This document shows positions 1 through 8,148 of a stretch of 54,322 nucleotides of DNA, one piece after another (positions within the stretch are counted from its first letter, which is position 1; each line of letters opens with the position of its first letter). The position numbers were made by a program, and so were the translations under genes. This stretch comes from Chitinophagaceae bacterium (lineage in GTDB: Bacteria; Bacteroidota; Bacteroidia; Chitinophagales; Chitinophagaceae), in assembly GCA_004173355.1 (NCBI GenBank), contig SEAD01000016.1, positions 1 through 54,322 on the forward strand, given 5' to 3'. The notes beneath the pieces were generated by a model that was not told the DNA's origin, did no database searches, and saw only the letters and a program-made list of their open reading frames with translations.

Positions 1-1471
1 GATCGAGTATGTCAGCCGGTACACCCGGGCAGGAAACCGGTACATCAAAACCAAACAGGGGGTCTTTTCGGAAGCCGGTGCCCGTGAGTTTGCCATCAAG
101 CACCGCGGTGATCATGGCCCTGGTATATTTCAATGGCATCCGTTTCCCGGTACCGTATTCGCCGCCGGTCCAACCGGTGTTGACCAGCCATACATTGACT
201 TCCTGTTCCCGCATTTTCTGGCCAAGCATCCCGGCATACACCGTCGGGTGAAGCGGGATAAATGGAGCCCCGAAACATGCGCTGAACGTGGGTTTGGGCT
301 CAGTGATCCCGGCTTCGGTACCGGCAATCTTTGCGGTGTAACCGGAAATGAACTGGAACATTGCCTGGCCCGCGTCCAGTTTTGATAACGGTGGTAACAC
401 ACCAAATGCATCACAGGTCAGGAAAAAAATATCGGTGGGCGTATTTCCCACAGATGGCATTGCCGCATTCTCGATATAATCGATGGGATAGGATACCCGT
501 GTGTTCTCGGTGACAGAGGAATCGTCAAAATTGATATGGTTCGTGCCGGGCCTGAACATGGTATTTTCCACCAGCGCACCAAAGCGGATAGCCTGGTAAA
601 TGCCCGGTTCTTTTTCTGCCGAGAGGTTGATGGTTTTCGCATAACAACCCCCTTCAAAATTAAACACACCGCGGGTGTTCCATCCGTGTTCATCATCGCC
701 GATAAGCTGGCGGTTGGGATCTGCGCTGAGTGTTGTTTTGCCCGTACCGCTCAGTCCGAAGAATATGGCAGTGTCCCCGTTCCTCCCGGCATTGGCACTG
801 CAGTGCATGCTGAGCACTTTGTGTTGCATGGGCAGGAGATAATTAAGGATGGTAAACACGCTCTTTTTTGTTTCCCCCGTATAACCGCTGCCCGCAATCA
901 GCACTATCTTTTTTGTAAAGGACACAACGGTGGCATTGTGCTGCCGGGTACCGCAGGTAACGGGATCAAGCCGCAGTCCGGGTGCAGAGAGGATGGTCCA
1001 TTCCGGTTCGAAGTCTTCCAGTTCCTGTTCCGAAGGCCGCAGGAACATATTGTAGGAAAACAGGTTGTTCCATGGCTTTTCATTTACCACCCGCAGGTTG
1101 AGCCGGAACCTTGGATCGGCGCAGGCATAGGCATCCCGCACCCATACTTCAGGGAGGGCATTCAGGTAGCTGAGGATATTTGCATGGATAATATCAAAGG
1201 CTGCTTCGCTGATCGGGTTATTGAATTCGTTCCAGTCGACAGTCGCCTCCGTCATTGCATCCTTTACTATAAACTTGTCCTTTGGCGAGCGCCCTGTAAA
1301 TTCACCTGTCTGGATAACGAGGGCTCCAGTGTCGTTTACCTCACCCTCATCAATCCGGAGGGTATCATCCACCAGTTCTTCAGGTGTGAGCTGGTAGCGG
1401 ATGCGGTCGGCACGGGTAAGCCCCAGTCGCCGGATACCGGCCAGGGGAGCGGCCAGGACGGAAGAATTCAT
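1..1471 (-). CDS. pckA: Phosphoenolpyruvate carboxykinase (ATP), C-terminus cut off by window edge
   Basis: Cytosolic gluconeogenic enzyme converting oxaloacetate and ATP to phosphoenolpyruvate, ADP and CO2. Reading the minus strand from the ATG at 1471 gives one open frame of about 490 codons to base 1 without a stop; the family is usually about 530-540 residues, so roughly 45 residues are missing. Visible signatures are TGEFTGRSPKDKF near residues 50-65, the kinase P-loop GLSGTGKTT with its lysine at about residue 245, the metal/nucleotide region GDDEHGW shortly after it, and the late motifs TGWTGGEYGTGKRM and the TRAM segment that follows. Start chosen because the protein begins at the family position and a perfect -7 box lies 22 bases upstream. 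It stands alone, divergent from pepP. Confident in the call. Confidence 0.96.
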   Translation of the reverse strand, partial: MNSSVLAAPLAGIRRLGLTRADRIRYQLTPEELVDDTLRIDEGEVNDTGALVIQTGEFTGRSPKDKFIVKDAMTEATVDWNEFNNPISEAAFDIIHANILSYLNALPEVWVRDAYACADPRFRLNLRVVNEKPWNNLFSYNMFLRPSEQELEDFEPEWTILSAPGLRLDPVTCGTRQHNATVVSFTKKIVLIAGSGYTGETKKSVFTILNYLLPMQHKVLSMHCSANAGRNGDTAIFFGLSGTGKTTLSADPNRQLIGDDEHGWNTRGVFNFEGGCYAKTINLSAEKEPGIYQAIRFGALVENTMFRPGTNHINFDDSSVTENTRVSYPIDYIENAAMPSVGNTPTDIFFLTCDAFGVLPPLSKLDAGQAMFQFISGYTAKIAGTEAGITEPKPTFSACFGAPFIPLHPTVYAGMLGQKMREQEVNVWLVNTGWTGGEYGTGKRMPLKYTRAMITAVLDGKLTGTGFRKDPLFGFDVPVSCPGVPADILD

Positions 1472-1493
1472 ACTGCAATCGTTTGTTAAGCCA

Positions 1494-1501
1494 CAAAAAT
1501 A
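1494..1501 (-). promoter_or_regulatory. Putative Bacteroidetes -7 box for pckA
   Basis: On the minus strand the sequence is TATTTTTG, an exact match to the TAnnTTTG element of Bacteroidetes primary sigma promoters. It would give a leader of roughly 15-20 bases before the pckA ATG at 1471. No clear -33 TTTG is present at the usual 19-20 base spacing, so this rests on the -7 element alone. The rest of the 294-base pckA/pepP intergenic region shows only AT-rich sequence and a weaker box (TATCTTTA, 1706-1713) facing pepP. Confidence 0.5.
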
Positions 1502-1765
1502 GGGGGAAAGCAAGACATCATACGAACAAGTGTTAGTATTACACATTAAACGGATTTGAGGCATCCGGCCGGGAAGTTGCAAAATCTCCATCCATCTTCG
1601 ATTTAGCAATCGGGAAATTGTAGTCACCCGGATCAGTTTTTGTAAAAAAATGAAAATTTAAAACCGGACGGGTTTTTCAATTTTTATTGGTAACGGGCGG
1701 GGGTTTATCTTTATCGCATTTAGTCACAGGGATTTACCAAAGGCTTCCCTATAAATGTTGAAGAG

Positions 1766-3067
1766 ATGAAGAATCTGCCCCTGGATCCGGCCATTTTTAC
1801 ACAGAACAGGAAACGTTTCAGCAGCCGGATGGAGAAGAATTCGATTGCGGTATTTGTCAGCAATGACGAAGTGCCGAGCAATGGCGACGCCACGTATAAG
1901 TTCAGGCAGAACAGTGACCTGTACTGGCTTTGCGGGGTGCAGCAGGAAGATAGTATGGTCATCCTTAATCCCGGGCATGCCGATCCTGCCTACCGGGAAG
2001 TACTCGTGCTGGTGCGGCCGAACGAACTGAAGGAAAAATGGGATGGCAAACGCCTGCGCGCCGAGGAAGCCCGCAAGATGACCGGCATCCGGACCATTGT
2101 GTGGCTCGATACCCTTGAAGGGCTGCTGCAGCCATGGATCCACCTGGTGGATACGATCTACCTCGACAGTAACGAAAACAACCGGAAGTCGGTATTGCTG
2201 CGCACCCGCGACTATCGCTTTATCGACGAGATGAAGGAAAAATATCCGCTGCACAGGTTTGAGCGTGCGGCGAAGATCATGAAAGACCTGCGGGCCGTGA
2301 AGACACCCGAAGAAGTGGTGGTGATCCAGCAGGCCATCGATATCACGGAAAATACATTCCGCCGCCTGCTTGGGTTTATCCGTCCGGGTGTGATGGAATA
2401 CGAAATAGAGGCCGAGATCTGGCATTCCTTCCTCAGCCAGCGTTCGGCCGGTGAGGCTTATGGCAGCATCATCGCCAGCGGCGACCGCGCAAGGATCCTG
2501 CATTATGTGAGCAACAATGAGGAATGTAAGGACGGTGAACTGATCCTGATGGATTTCGGTGCAGAGTACGGCGGCTATAATGCTGACCTGACAAGGACTG
2601 TACCGGTCAACGGTAAGTTCACCAAACGCCAGAAAGAAGTATATAATGCCTGTCTCGCCCTGCATAATTACGCAAAGTCGGTCCTCAAGCCCGGTGTGAT
2701 TATCCAGAAATACCACGAGGCGGTAGGTGATGAAGCCACCAAACAATTTGAAAAAATTGGCCTTATCAGCAAGACTGATATCCGGAATGAGGATCCGGCC
2801 AACCGTGCATACCGCAAATTCCTTTACCATGGAATTTCCCATCACCTGGGCATCGATGTGCACGACCTGGGGCCGATGGCCGAGCCCATCACCGCAGGGA
2901 TGGTACTCACCGTGGAGCCGGGTATTTATATTGAAGAAGAGCAGATGGGCATCCGGATCGAAAACAATATCTGGATCACAAAGACCGGCAACCGGGACCT
3001 GATGAAAAATATCCCTGTCACCGTGGAAGAGATTGAAACGCTGATGAAAAAACAATCCCGCAAATAA
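1766..3067 (+). CDS. pepP: Xaa-Pro aminopeptidase (aminopeptidase P, M24B family)
   Basis: Cytosolic metallopeptidase removing N-terminal residues that precede proline. The 433-residue protein has the two-domain layout of the family: an N-terminal creatinase-like domain (about 1-170) and a C-terminal pita-bread M24 domain. The five metal ligands expected for M24 are visible: D263 (in LMDFGAEYGGYNAD), D274, H359 (GISHHLGIDVHD), E384 (TVEPGIY) and E399 (GIRIEN). Length fits bacterial PepP. It is first in a same-strand run with pssA (27-base gap), purS and rsmI, so probably co-transcribed; a weak -7-like box TATCTTTA lies at 1706-1713. The 443-codon open frame on the opposite strand is a shadow. 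Confidence 0.95.
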   Translation: MKNLPLDPAIFTQNRKRFSSRMEKNSIAVFVSNDEVPSNGDATYKFRQNSDLYWLCGVQQEDSMVILNPGHADPAYREVLVLVRPNELKEKWDGKRLRAEEARKMTGIRTIVWLDTLEGLLQPWIHLVDTIYLDSNENNRKSVLLRTRDYRFIDEMKEKYPLHRFERAAKIMKDLRAVKTPEEVVVIQQAIDITENTFRRLLGFIRPGVMEYEIEAEIWHSFLSQRSAGEAYGSIIASGDRARILHYVSNNEECKDGELILMDFGAEYGGYNADLTRTVPVNGKFTKRQKEVYNACLALHNYAKSVLKPGVIIQKYHEAVGDEATKQFEKIGLISKTDIRNEDPANRAYRKFLYHGISHHLGIDVHDLGPMAEPITAGMVLTVEPGIYIEEEQMGIRIENNIWITKTGNRDLMKNIPVTVEEIETLMKKQSRK

Positions 3068-3094
3068 GCTGCCGCCATACCATAAACCAAACTA

Positions 3095-3859
3095 ATGAAG
3101 CAAATCCCCAACCTGTTTACCTTACTCAACCTGTTCCTGGGTTGTATTGCCATTGTGTTCATGATCCAGAACGGGATCACGATCTACGCGGTCAATGGCA
3201 CTTCACAGCTGATTGATATGCCCGAGCAGATCTGGATGGCATCGCTGTTTATCGGGATCGCGGCCGTTGTTGATTTCCTCGATGGTTTTGTGGCGCGTCT
3301 TTTCAAAGCCAGTTCCGAGATGGGCAAACAGCTGGACTCACTGGCTGATGTGGTGAGTTTCGGCGTGGCTCCCGGAATGATCCTTTACCAGTTCCTCCGT
3401 CTGAGTATCGCCCGCGAAGCCAATGGGATCGATGCTTCAATTGCCTGGCTGGTGCCGGCGTTCATAGTACCCTGCGCAGCGGCATGGAGGCTCGCCCGGT
3501 TCAATCTCGACACTACCTCCCAGTCCAATTTCAGGGGAGTACCGGTACCCGCAGTGGGTTTGCTGGTAGCCTCCTTCCCGCTTATCTACTGGAGCGTAAG
3601 CACCCAGGAGGCCCGTGAGCTGCTGCTCAGCAAATGGCTTATTTATGGGGTGATAGCTGTTGTGTCCGGACTGATGGTGTCCACCCTGCCGATGCTTGGA
3701 TTCAAATTCAAAAACCTCGGGGTTGCGGATAACCTGCCCCGTTATATCGTGATCGGTGTGGCCGTGATTGGCGCCATTTTTTTACAATGGCTGGCTGTAC
3801 CGCTGGTTTTCCTCGCCTATGTTTTAATATCTTTGCTCTTCAAAAATAAAATCGCATGA
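3095..3859 (+). CDS. pssA: CDP-diacylglycerol--serine O-phosphatidyltransferase
   Basis: Integral membrane enzyme joining CDP-diacylglycerol and serine to make phosphatidylserine, the precursor of phosphatidylethanolamine. The CDP-alcohol phosphotransferase signature D-x2-DG-x2-AR-x8-G-x3-D-x3-D is complete at residues 60-85 (D60, D63, G64, A67, R68, G77, D81, D85). The N-terminus MKQIPNLFTLLNLFLG is typical of the membrane-type (subclass II) PssA, and the rest is a series of hydrophobic segments. 254 residues is normal. The last codons overlap the purS start by 4 bases (ATGA), which suggests translational coupling. A related CDP-alcohol enzyme is possible, but the N-terminus favours PssA. 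Confidence 0.92.
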   Translation: MKQIPNLFTLLNLFLGCIAIVFMIQNGITIYAVNGTSQLIDMPEQIWMASLFIGIAAVVDFLDGFVARLFKASSEMGKQLDSLADVVSFGVAPGMILYQFLRLSIAREANGIDASIAWLVPAFIVPCAAAWRLARFNLDTTSQSNFRGVPVPAVGLLVASFPLIYWSVSTQEARELLLSKWLIYGVIAVVSGLMVSTLPMLGFKFKNLGVADNLPRYIVIGVAVIGAIFLQWLAVPLVFLAYVLISLLFKNKIA

Positions 3860-4101
3860 CATACACAGTCCAGGTCAAGATTATGCCTCTGAAAGAATTG
3901 CTCGATCCGCAGGGTAAAGCCGTGCTGGGTGGACTGCAGAACCTCGGGCTGGCAGGTGTATCGGACGTGCGGATCGGAAAAAATATCACCCTGCAGGTTG
4001 ATGCGGACTCTGCCGACAAGGCAAAGGAAATTGCAACCGAGGCTACGAAGAAACTGCTCGCGAACCCGGTAATGGAATACTTCGAGGTATCGGTCAACTG
4101 A
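3856..4101 (+). CDS. purS: Phosphoribosylformylglycinamidine synthase subunit PurS
   Basis: Small dimeric subunit that bridges PurL and PurQ in the multi-subunit FGAM synthase of purine synthesis. The 81-residue product has the family pattern: an opening beta strand (TYTVQVKIMPLKELLDPQG), the helix AVLGGLQNLGLAGV, the strand SDVRIGKNITLQV, and a closing strand ending YFEVSVN. Length matches PurS. It starts inside the last codons of pssA (4-base overlap) and ends one base before rsmI. No purL or purQ is in the window, so the partners are encoded elsewhere. Confidence 0.9.
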   Translation: MTYTVQVKIMPLKELLDPQGKAVLGGLQNLGLAGVSDVRIGKNITLQVDADSADKAKEIATEATKKLLANPVMEYFEVSVN

Positions 4102-4102
4102 T

Positions 4103-4771
4103 ATGCTGTACCTGGTTCCCACCCCGATCGGCAACCTGAAGGATATTACCCTTCGCGCCTTGGAGGTGCTGAAAGAGGTCGACCTGATCCTTGCCGAGGA
4201 CACACGTACCAGCGGCACCCTGCTCAAACATTACCAGATCACCGGTCCCCTTTCTTCCTATCACCAGCACAATGAACACCAGATTGTACCCCACCTGGTG
4301 ACCCAGTTGCAGGATGGTAAAAATATTGCCGTCATCACCGATGCCGGTACCCCAGCCATTTCTGATCCTGCATTCCTGCTGGTGCGCGAAGCCCTGAAAG
4401 CCGGTGTGAAAGTCGAATGCCTCCCCGGCGCAACGGCATTTGTACCCGCGCTGGTCAACAGCGGGATCCCCGGCAACCGTTTTGTGTTTGAAGGTTTCCT
4501 TCCCCTGAAGAAGGGGCGTCAGACCATGATGAAAAAACTCGCTGAGGAAGAACGTACCATGATCTTTTACGAATCACCCATGCGGCTGGTAAAAACGCTG
4601 GAAGAATTTTCCACGGTTTTTGGTCCTGACCGTACCTGCAGCGTGAGTCGCGAACTCACCAAACTCTTCGAGGAAAACAAACGCGGCACCCTGGCCGAAC
4701 TGGTCACTTACTTCAGCGCCAAAACAGTAAAGGGCGAGATCGTGATTGTGGTGGAAGGCTCTTCCAAATGA
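4103..4771 (+). CDS. rsmI: 16S rRNA (cytidine1402-2'-O)-methyltransferase RsmI
   Basis: SAM-dependent methyltransferase adding the 2'-O-methyl group at C1402 in the ribosomal decoding centre. The tetrapyrrole-methylase fold signatures are clear: LVPTPIGNLKDIT at residues 3-15, AEDTRTSGTLL, the SAM-site loop ITDAGTPAISDPA and the motif PGATAFVPAL. The 222 residues cover the catalytic domain; the C-terminal extension of longer homologues such as the 286-residue E. coli protein is absent. Start ATG follows the purS stop by one base. No convincing terminator follows before the next gene. Confidence 0.94.
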   Translation: MLYLVPTPIGNLKDITLRALEVLKEVDLILAEDTRTSGTLLKHYQITGPLSSYHQHNEHQIVPHLVTQLQDGKNIAVITDAGTPAISDPAFLLVREALKAGVKVECLPGATAFVPALVNSGIPGNRFVFEGFLPLKKGRQTMMKKLAEEERTMIFYESPMRLVKTLEEFSTVFGPDRTCSVSRELTKLFEENKRGTLAELVTYFSAKTVKGEIVIVVEGSSK

Positions 4772-4851
4772 TAATAAAACTTTAAATATGTCTGGCATGG
4801 TTTTGATCCCATCATAAACCATCAAATTTGTATTCCATAAAAATTACCGAG

Positions 4852-5295
4852 ATGAAAAAGACCATTTTATTATCACTGACATTACTGTTCGCCTTCACCA
4901 TAAGTTTCGCGCAGGTGCGTGAGATCCCGAAAGCTGTGGAAGAAACATTCCAGAAACAATACCCGTCTGCATCAAATATCGAGTACAAGGACAAACTCGT
5001 AAGTGTGGATGTTTCATTTACCCAGAATGATGAACACCATGTTGCATCCTACAACAACAAAGGCGTGTGGAGGGAAACCTGGAAAGATTTTTCCTGGGAA
5101 AAATTATCGCCCGAGGTACAGGACGGTTTCAAAAAAAGCAAGTATGCTGATCGCGAGGTAGATGAAGTGATCATGATTTTCCTGCCGGGTGGGGGTGAAC
5201 AGTACAGGCTCCGCGCACGTAAGAATGATGTGCAGAAAACATACCTGTTCTACAACACCACAGGCCGGCTGCTCCGCACATCGCCGACCATTTAA
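4852..5295 (+). CDS. Secreted PepSY-like domain protein
   Basis: Small exported protein, 147 residues from the ATG at 4852. The frame extends upstream to 4828 but the signal peptide MKKTILLSLTLLFAFTISFAQ starts at 4852, so that start is preferred. After the signal comes the pattern of the putative PepSY-like (DUF2874-type) fold: a helix (IPKAVEETFQKQYPSASNIEY), strands with VDVSFTQNDEHHVASYNNKG, then a second half-repeat ending in YRLRARKN and TYLFYNTTGRLL. Such proteins are common in Bacteroidota; their function is unknown. A strong terminator follows. Domain assignment is from the pattern alone. Confidence 0.75.
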   Translation: MKKTILLSLTLLFAFTISFAQVREIPKAVEETFQKQYPSASNIEYKDKLVSVDVSFTQNDEHHVASYNNKGVWRETWKDFSWEKLSPEVQDGFKKSKYADREVDEVIMIFLPGGGEQYRLRARKNDVQKTYLFYNTTGRLLRTSPTI

Positions 5296-5314
5296 GGGTG
5301 CATTAAATATTGTT

Positions 5315-5353
5315 GTCCGCCACCGGTAATACCCGCTGGCGGACATTTTTTTT
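5315..5353 (+). terminator. Rho-independent terminator
   Basis: Eight-base stem GTCCGCCA / TGGCGGAC (5315-5322 and 5337-5344) followed by a run of T's to 5353. It sits 20 bases after the PepSY-like gene and separates it from the M1 peptidase. Confidence 0.85.
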
Positions 5354-5415
5354 GCTGGTAGTCTGACACTCTTCCTTTATTTTTACCCAATTCCCTTTAT
5401 TCAACAAACACTGCA

Positions 5416-7254
5416 ATGAAGCTACACACGAGGCAAATCCGCGCCACCGCTTTTTTCTGCCTTTTCACCCTCGCCCTTTCCGCACAGCCGAACCGCTGGC
5501 AGCAGAAGGTGAAATACAAAATGGATGTGGACATGAATGTGGTGACCAACCAGTTTACGGGCAAACAGAAACTCGAGTACTGGAATAATTCACCTGATAC
5601 CCTTAAAAAAGTTTTTTACCATCTATACTTCAATGCATTCCAGCCGGGCAGTATGATGGATACCCGAAGTTTACGCCAGGGTACCATCCAGGCCGGCCGC
5701 GGGGCCGACTGGGATGGCCGGGTAAAAGACCGGATCCGTAACCTCAAACCGGATGAGATCGGGTACCAGAAAATCCTGAAGCTGACCATGAACGGAAGGC
5801 CGCAGAAGTTCGAGGTGCTGGAGACTATCCTTGAGGTACAGCTTGACCGACCCATTGCCCCCAACAGCAAGGTCACATTCGATATGGATTTTGAGGCGCA
5901 GGTACCACTGCAGGTCCGCCGCAGCGGCAGGGACAATCCAAATACCGGTGTGCGTTATTCCATGAGCCAGTGGTATCCCAAGCTCTGCGAATATGATTAC
6001 GAAGGCTGGCATCCCACACCCTATGTCGCCCGCGAGTTTTACGGGGTATGGGGCGACTTCGAAGTGAATATCAGTATTGATAAATCCTATATACTTGGTG
6101 GTACCGGTTACCTCCAGAATACAGCACAGATCGGATATGGTTATGAAGCTCCTGGTACAAAAGTGGTTCGTCCCGCAGGCGATAAACTGACCTGGAAATT
6201 TATTGCCCCCAATGTGCATGACTTTATGTGGGCGGCTGATCCGGAATACAAACACCTGACCCGTAAAGTACGCGACGGGATCGTGCTGCACCTGTTGTAT
6301 AAATCCACGGCCAGTGCAAAGACTTGGGAAGATATCCTTGACAATGCGGAGAAAGCATTGCCTTTTATCGACAAGACATTCGGATTGTATCCGTACAAAC
6401 AATATTCATTTATCCAGGGTGGTGATGGCGGTATGGAATACCCGATGGCAACCTTACTGGCCAGTCCGGGCGCTTGGCTGCATGAATGGATGCACAACTG
6501 GTACCAGGGTATCATGGGCACCAATGAGTCATTGTATGCCTGGATGGACGAAGGCTTTACCAGTTACGCCGATGACAGGGTAGGGCAGTTCCTCGACAAC
6601 AAAACAGGTTTCGCACAGGGAGGCAATTATGCCGGTTACTTCAGCCTCGTGAAGAGTGGTAAGGAAGAACCCCTCACCACACACGCCGATCATTTCAATA
6701 CCAACTCCGCGTATTCTGCCGCCGCCTATTCAAAAGGTGCGGTATTTATTGAACAGCTTGGTTATATCACGGGCGCAAAACAACGGGATGAGATCCTGCT
6801 GGATTACTACCGGTTGTGGAAGTTCAAACACCCGAATGTGGCCGATTTTATCAGGCTGGCTGAAAAACGGTCTGACCTGAAACTGGATTGGTACAAGGAG
6901 TACTGGGTAAATTCCATCAAAACGATTGACTACGCTTTTGACAGTTTGTGGGAAGAAGCTGGCAAGACACGGATCCGCCTCAAAAGGGTGGGCATGATGC
7001 CGATGCCGGTTGACCTGCAGCTGACTTTCAAGGATGGCAGTTCGGAAATACATTATGTTCCGCTCGACCTGATGTATGGTACCAAACCAGCCGAGGACGA
7101 AACCACCCGCAAAGTATACGCTGCCTGGAAATGGACCAGCGAAACTTATATCGTGGAAACCAACCGTCGCCTGTCCGATCTTTCCGTTGCGGAAATCGAT
7201 CCCAGCCAGCGGATGGCAGATGTGGAACGAAAGAATAACCGGATCAAACTCTGA
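5416..7254 (+). CDS. Secreted M1 family metallopeptidase (aminopeptidase N-like)
   Basis: Zinc-dependent peptidase of the gluzincin M1 family, probably in the periplasm or cell surface. Signal peptide at residues 1-24 ending in LSAQ. An N-terminal beta domain (about 30-230) is followed by a thermolysin-like catalytic domain with the exopeptidase-like loop GGMEYP and the zinc site H356-E357-x2-H360-x18-E379 (HEWMHNW and later DEGF). The 612 residues make it a short M1 member: it lacks the large C-terminal helical domain of about 870-residue PepN. Whether it is an aminopeptidase cannot be settled here, because the usual GAMEN motif is changed to GGMEY. Stands alone between two terminators. Confidence 0.9.
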   Translation: MKLHTRQIRATAFFCLFTLALSAQPNRWQQKVKYKMDVDMNVVTNQFTGKQKLEYWNNSPDTLKKVFYHLYFNAFQPGSMMDTRSLRQGTIQAGRGADWDGRVKDRIRNLKPDEIGYQKILKLTMNGRPQKFEVLETILEVQLDRPIAPNSKVTFDMDFEAQVPLQVRRSGRDNPNTGVRYSMSQWYPKLCEYDYEGWHPTPYVAREFYGVWGDFEVNISIDKSYILGGTGYLQNTAQIGYGYEAPGTKVVRPAGDKLTWKFIAPNVHDFMWAADPEYKHLTRKVRDGIVLHLLYKSTASAKTWEDILDNAEKALPFIDKTFGLYPYKQYSFIQGGDGGMEYPMATLLASPGAWLHEWMHNWYQGIMGTNESLYAWMDEGFTSYADDRVGQFLDNKTGFAQGGNYAGYFSLVKSGKEEPLTTHADHFNTNSAYSAAAYSKGAVFIEQLGYITGAKQRDEILLDYYRLWKFKHPNVADFIRLAEKRSDLKLDWYKEYWVNSIKTIDYAFDSLWEEAGKTRIRLKRVGMMPMPVDLQLTFKDGSSEIHYVPLDLMYGTKPAEDETTRKVYAAWKWTSETYIVETNRRLSDLSVAEIDPSQRMADVERKNNRIKL

Positions 7255-7272
7255 TCCGCCACGGCATATATC

Positions 7273-7310
7273 AAAAGAAAAAGCTATCGGTAAGGATAGC
7301 TTTTTCTTTT
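7273..7310. terminator. Bidirectional terminator hairpin
   Basis: Perfect 16-base stem: AAAAGAAAAAGCTATC (7273-7288), six-base loop GGTAAG, then GATAGCTTTTTCTTTT (7295-7310). The A-rich left arm and T-rich right arm let it act for the M1 peptidase and for transcripts coming from the minus-strand response regulator. Confidence 0.8.
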
Positions 7311-7422
7311 GATTAGGGCCCCTAAATTCAATTGTTCAGCGTCAGAACGCGGTTAAGGTTAATGGTAGACGTTCTCAGGGTGCCTTTGAAATACGAATGT
7401 ACTTTCTTTTGCTACCCCGCAG

Positions 7423-7442
7423 AATACCACTTTAGTGGTATT
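7423..7442. promoter_or_regulatory. Operator-like palindrome downstream of response regulator
   Basis: Perfect inverted repeat with 9-base arms, AATACCACT (7423-7431) and AGTGGTATT (7434-7442), separated by TT. It lies 9 bases beyond the response-regulator stop codon and is not followed by a T-run, so it does not look like a terminator. It shares the TACCAC...GTGGTA core with the palindrome at 8124-8143 at the other end of the same gene. Confidence 0.5.
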
Positions 7443-7451
7443 TTACTACCC

Positions 7452-8090
7452 CTATCGCCTGAAATACTTGTTGACAGCTTCTATACGGTTAGTGACATGG
7501 AGCTTTTCGTATATATGATATACGTGTTTACGTACAGTCTCGGGACTAATAAATAATTCTGCCGCGATCTCTTTATACATCAGTCCTTTTGAAAGTTGTT
7601 CAAGGATCTGCATCTCCCGGTTGGACAGTACTTCCAGTTCTTCCGGTTCATTGCTCACCGGTTTGTCGATAAACGCGGCCACTACCTTACGGGCGATCTG
7701 GCTGCTCATCGGGGCGCCACCCTGGTACAGTTCGCGGATGGCCTCGAGCATACGGGCAGGTGCTGTTTTTTTGAGGATATACCCACTGGCGCCTGCACGC
7801 AGGGCCTGGAAGATCTTTTCATCTTCCTCATAAACGGTACACATCATAAAATTAATGGCCGGGGCCTGCGCCTTGAGCACGCGCACGAGGTCGATCCCGC
7901 TTTCTTCTGAGCCCAGGTTGATATCCATCAACACCACATCCGGCATGAGCGCCGGTATTTTCTGGATCGCTTCATCCGGCGTACCGATGGTACACAGGCA
8001 CTTGTAACCTTCAGACATGTCAATGATTTCTTCCAGCGCGTTGCGCAGGTCACTGTTGTCGTCCACAATACACACTGATATTTCCTTCAT
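7452..8090 (-). CDS. NarL/FixJ-family response regulator (REC + LuxR-type HTH)
   Basis: DNA-binding two-component regulator of 212 residues. Receiver domain at about 1-125 with acidic pair D10/D11, phospho-acceptor D56 (VVLMDINLG), switch T85 and conserved K107 (YILKK). A LuxR-type HTH follows at about 148-212, with LSNREMQILEQLSKGL and the recognition region ISPETVRKHVYHIYEKL. No histidine kinase is adjacent, so it is an orphan here. The gene is flanked by two similar palindromes (7423-7442 and 8124-8143), the upstream one placed where an autoregulatory operator would be. The target genes are unknown. Confidence 0.92.
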   Translation of the reverse strand: MKEISVCIVDDNSDLRNALEEIIDMSEGYKCLCTIGTPDEAIQKIPALMPDVVLMDINLGSEESGIDLVRVLKAQAPAINFMMCTVYEEDEKIFQALRAGASGYILKKTAPARMLEAIRELYQGGAPMSSQIARKVVAAFIDKPVSNEPEELEVLSNREMQILEQLSKGLMYKEIAAELFISPETVRKHVYHIYEKLHVTNRIEAVNKYFRR

Positions 8091-8123
8091 AGTGCAAAAC
8101 TCCGTTTATTGGCAGATTATCCC

Positions 8124-8143
8124 AATACCACATTGTGGTAGTT
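8124..8143. promoter_or_regulatory. Operator-like palindrome upstream of response regulator
   Basis: AATACCAC-ATT-GTGGTAGTT between rsmG (ends 8149) and the response regulator (starts 8090 on the minus strand). The six-base arms TACCAC/GTGGTA match exactly and the core is shared with the palindrome at 7423-7442. Its position 34-53 bases upstream of the start fits a regulatory site for the response regulator gene (inference). Confidence 0.5.
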
Positions 8144-8148
8144 TTGGA

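Noticed and set aside
536-1489. 317-codon plus-strand frame opposite pckA
   Set aside because: The minus strand encodes an intact PEP carboxykinase across the same bases; the plus-strand frame is its shadow.
1724-3055. 443-codon open frame on the minus strand opposite pepP
   Set aside because: It mirrors the pepP gene, whose metal ligands and family motifs are all present. The antisense translation shows no motif.
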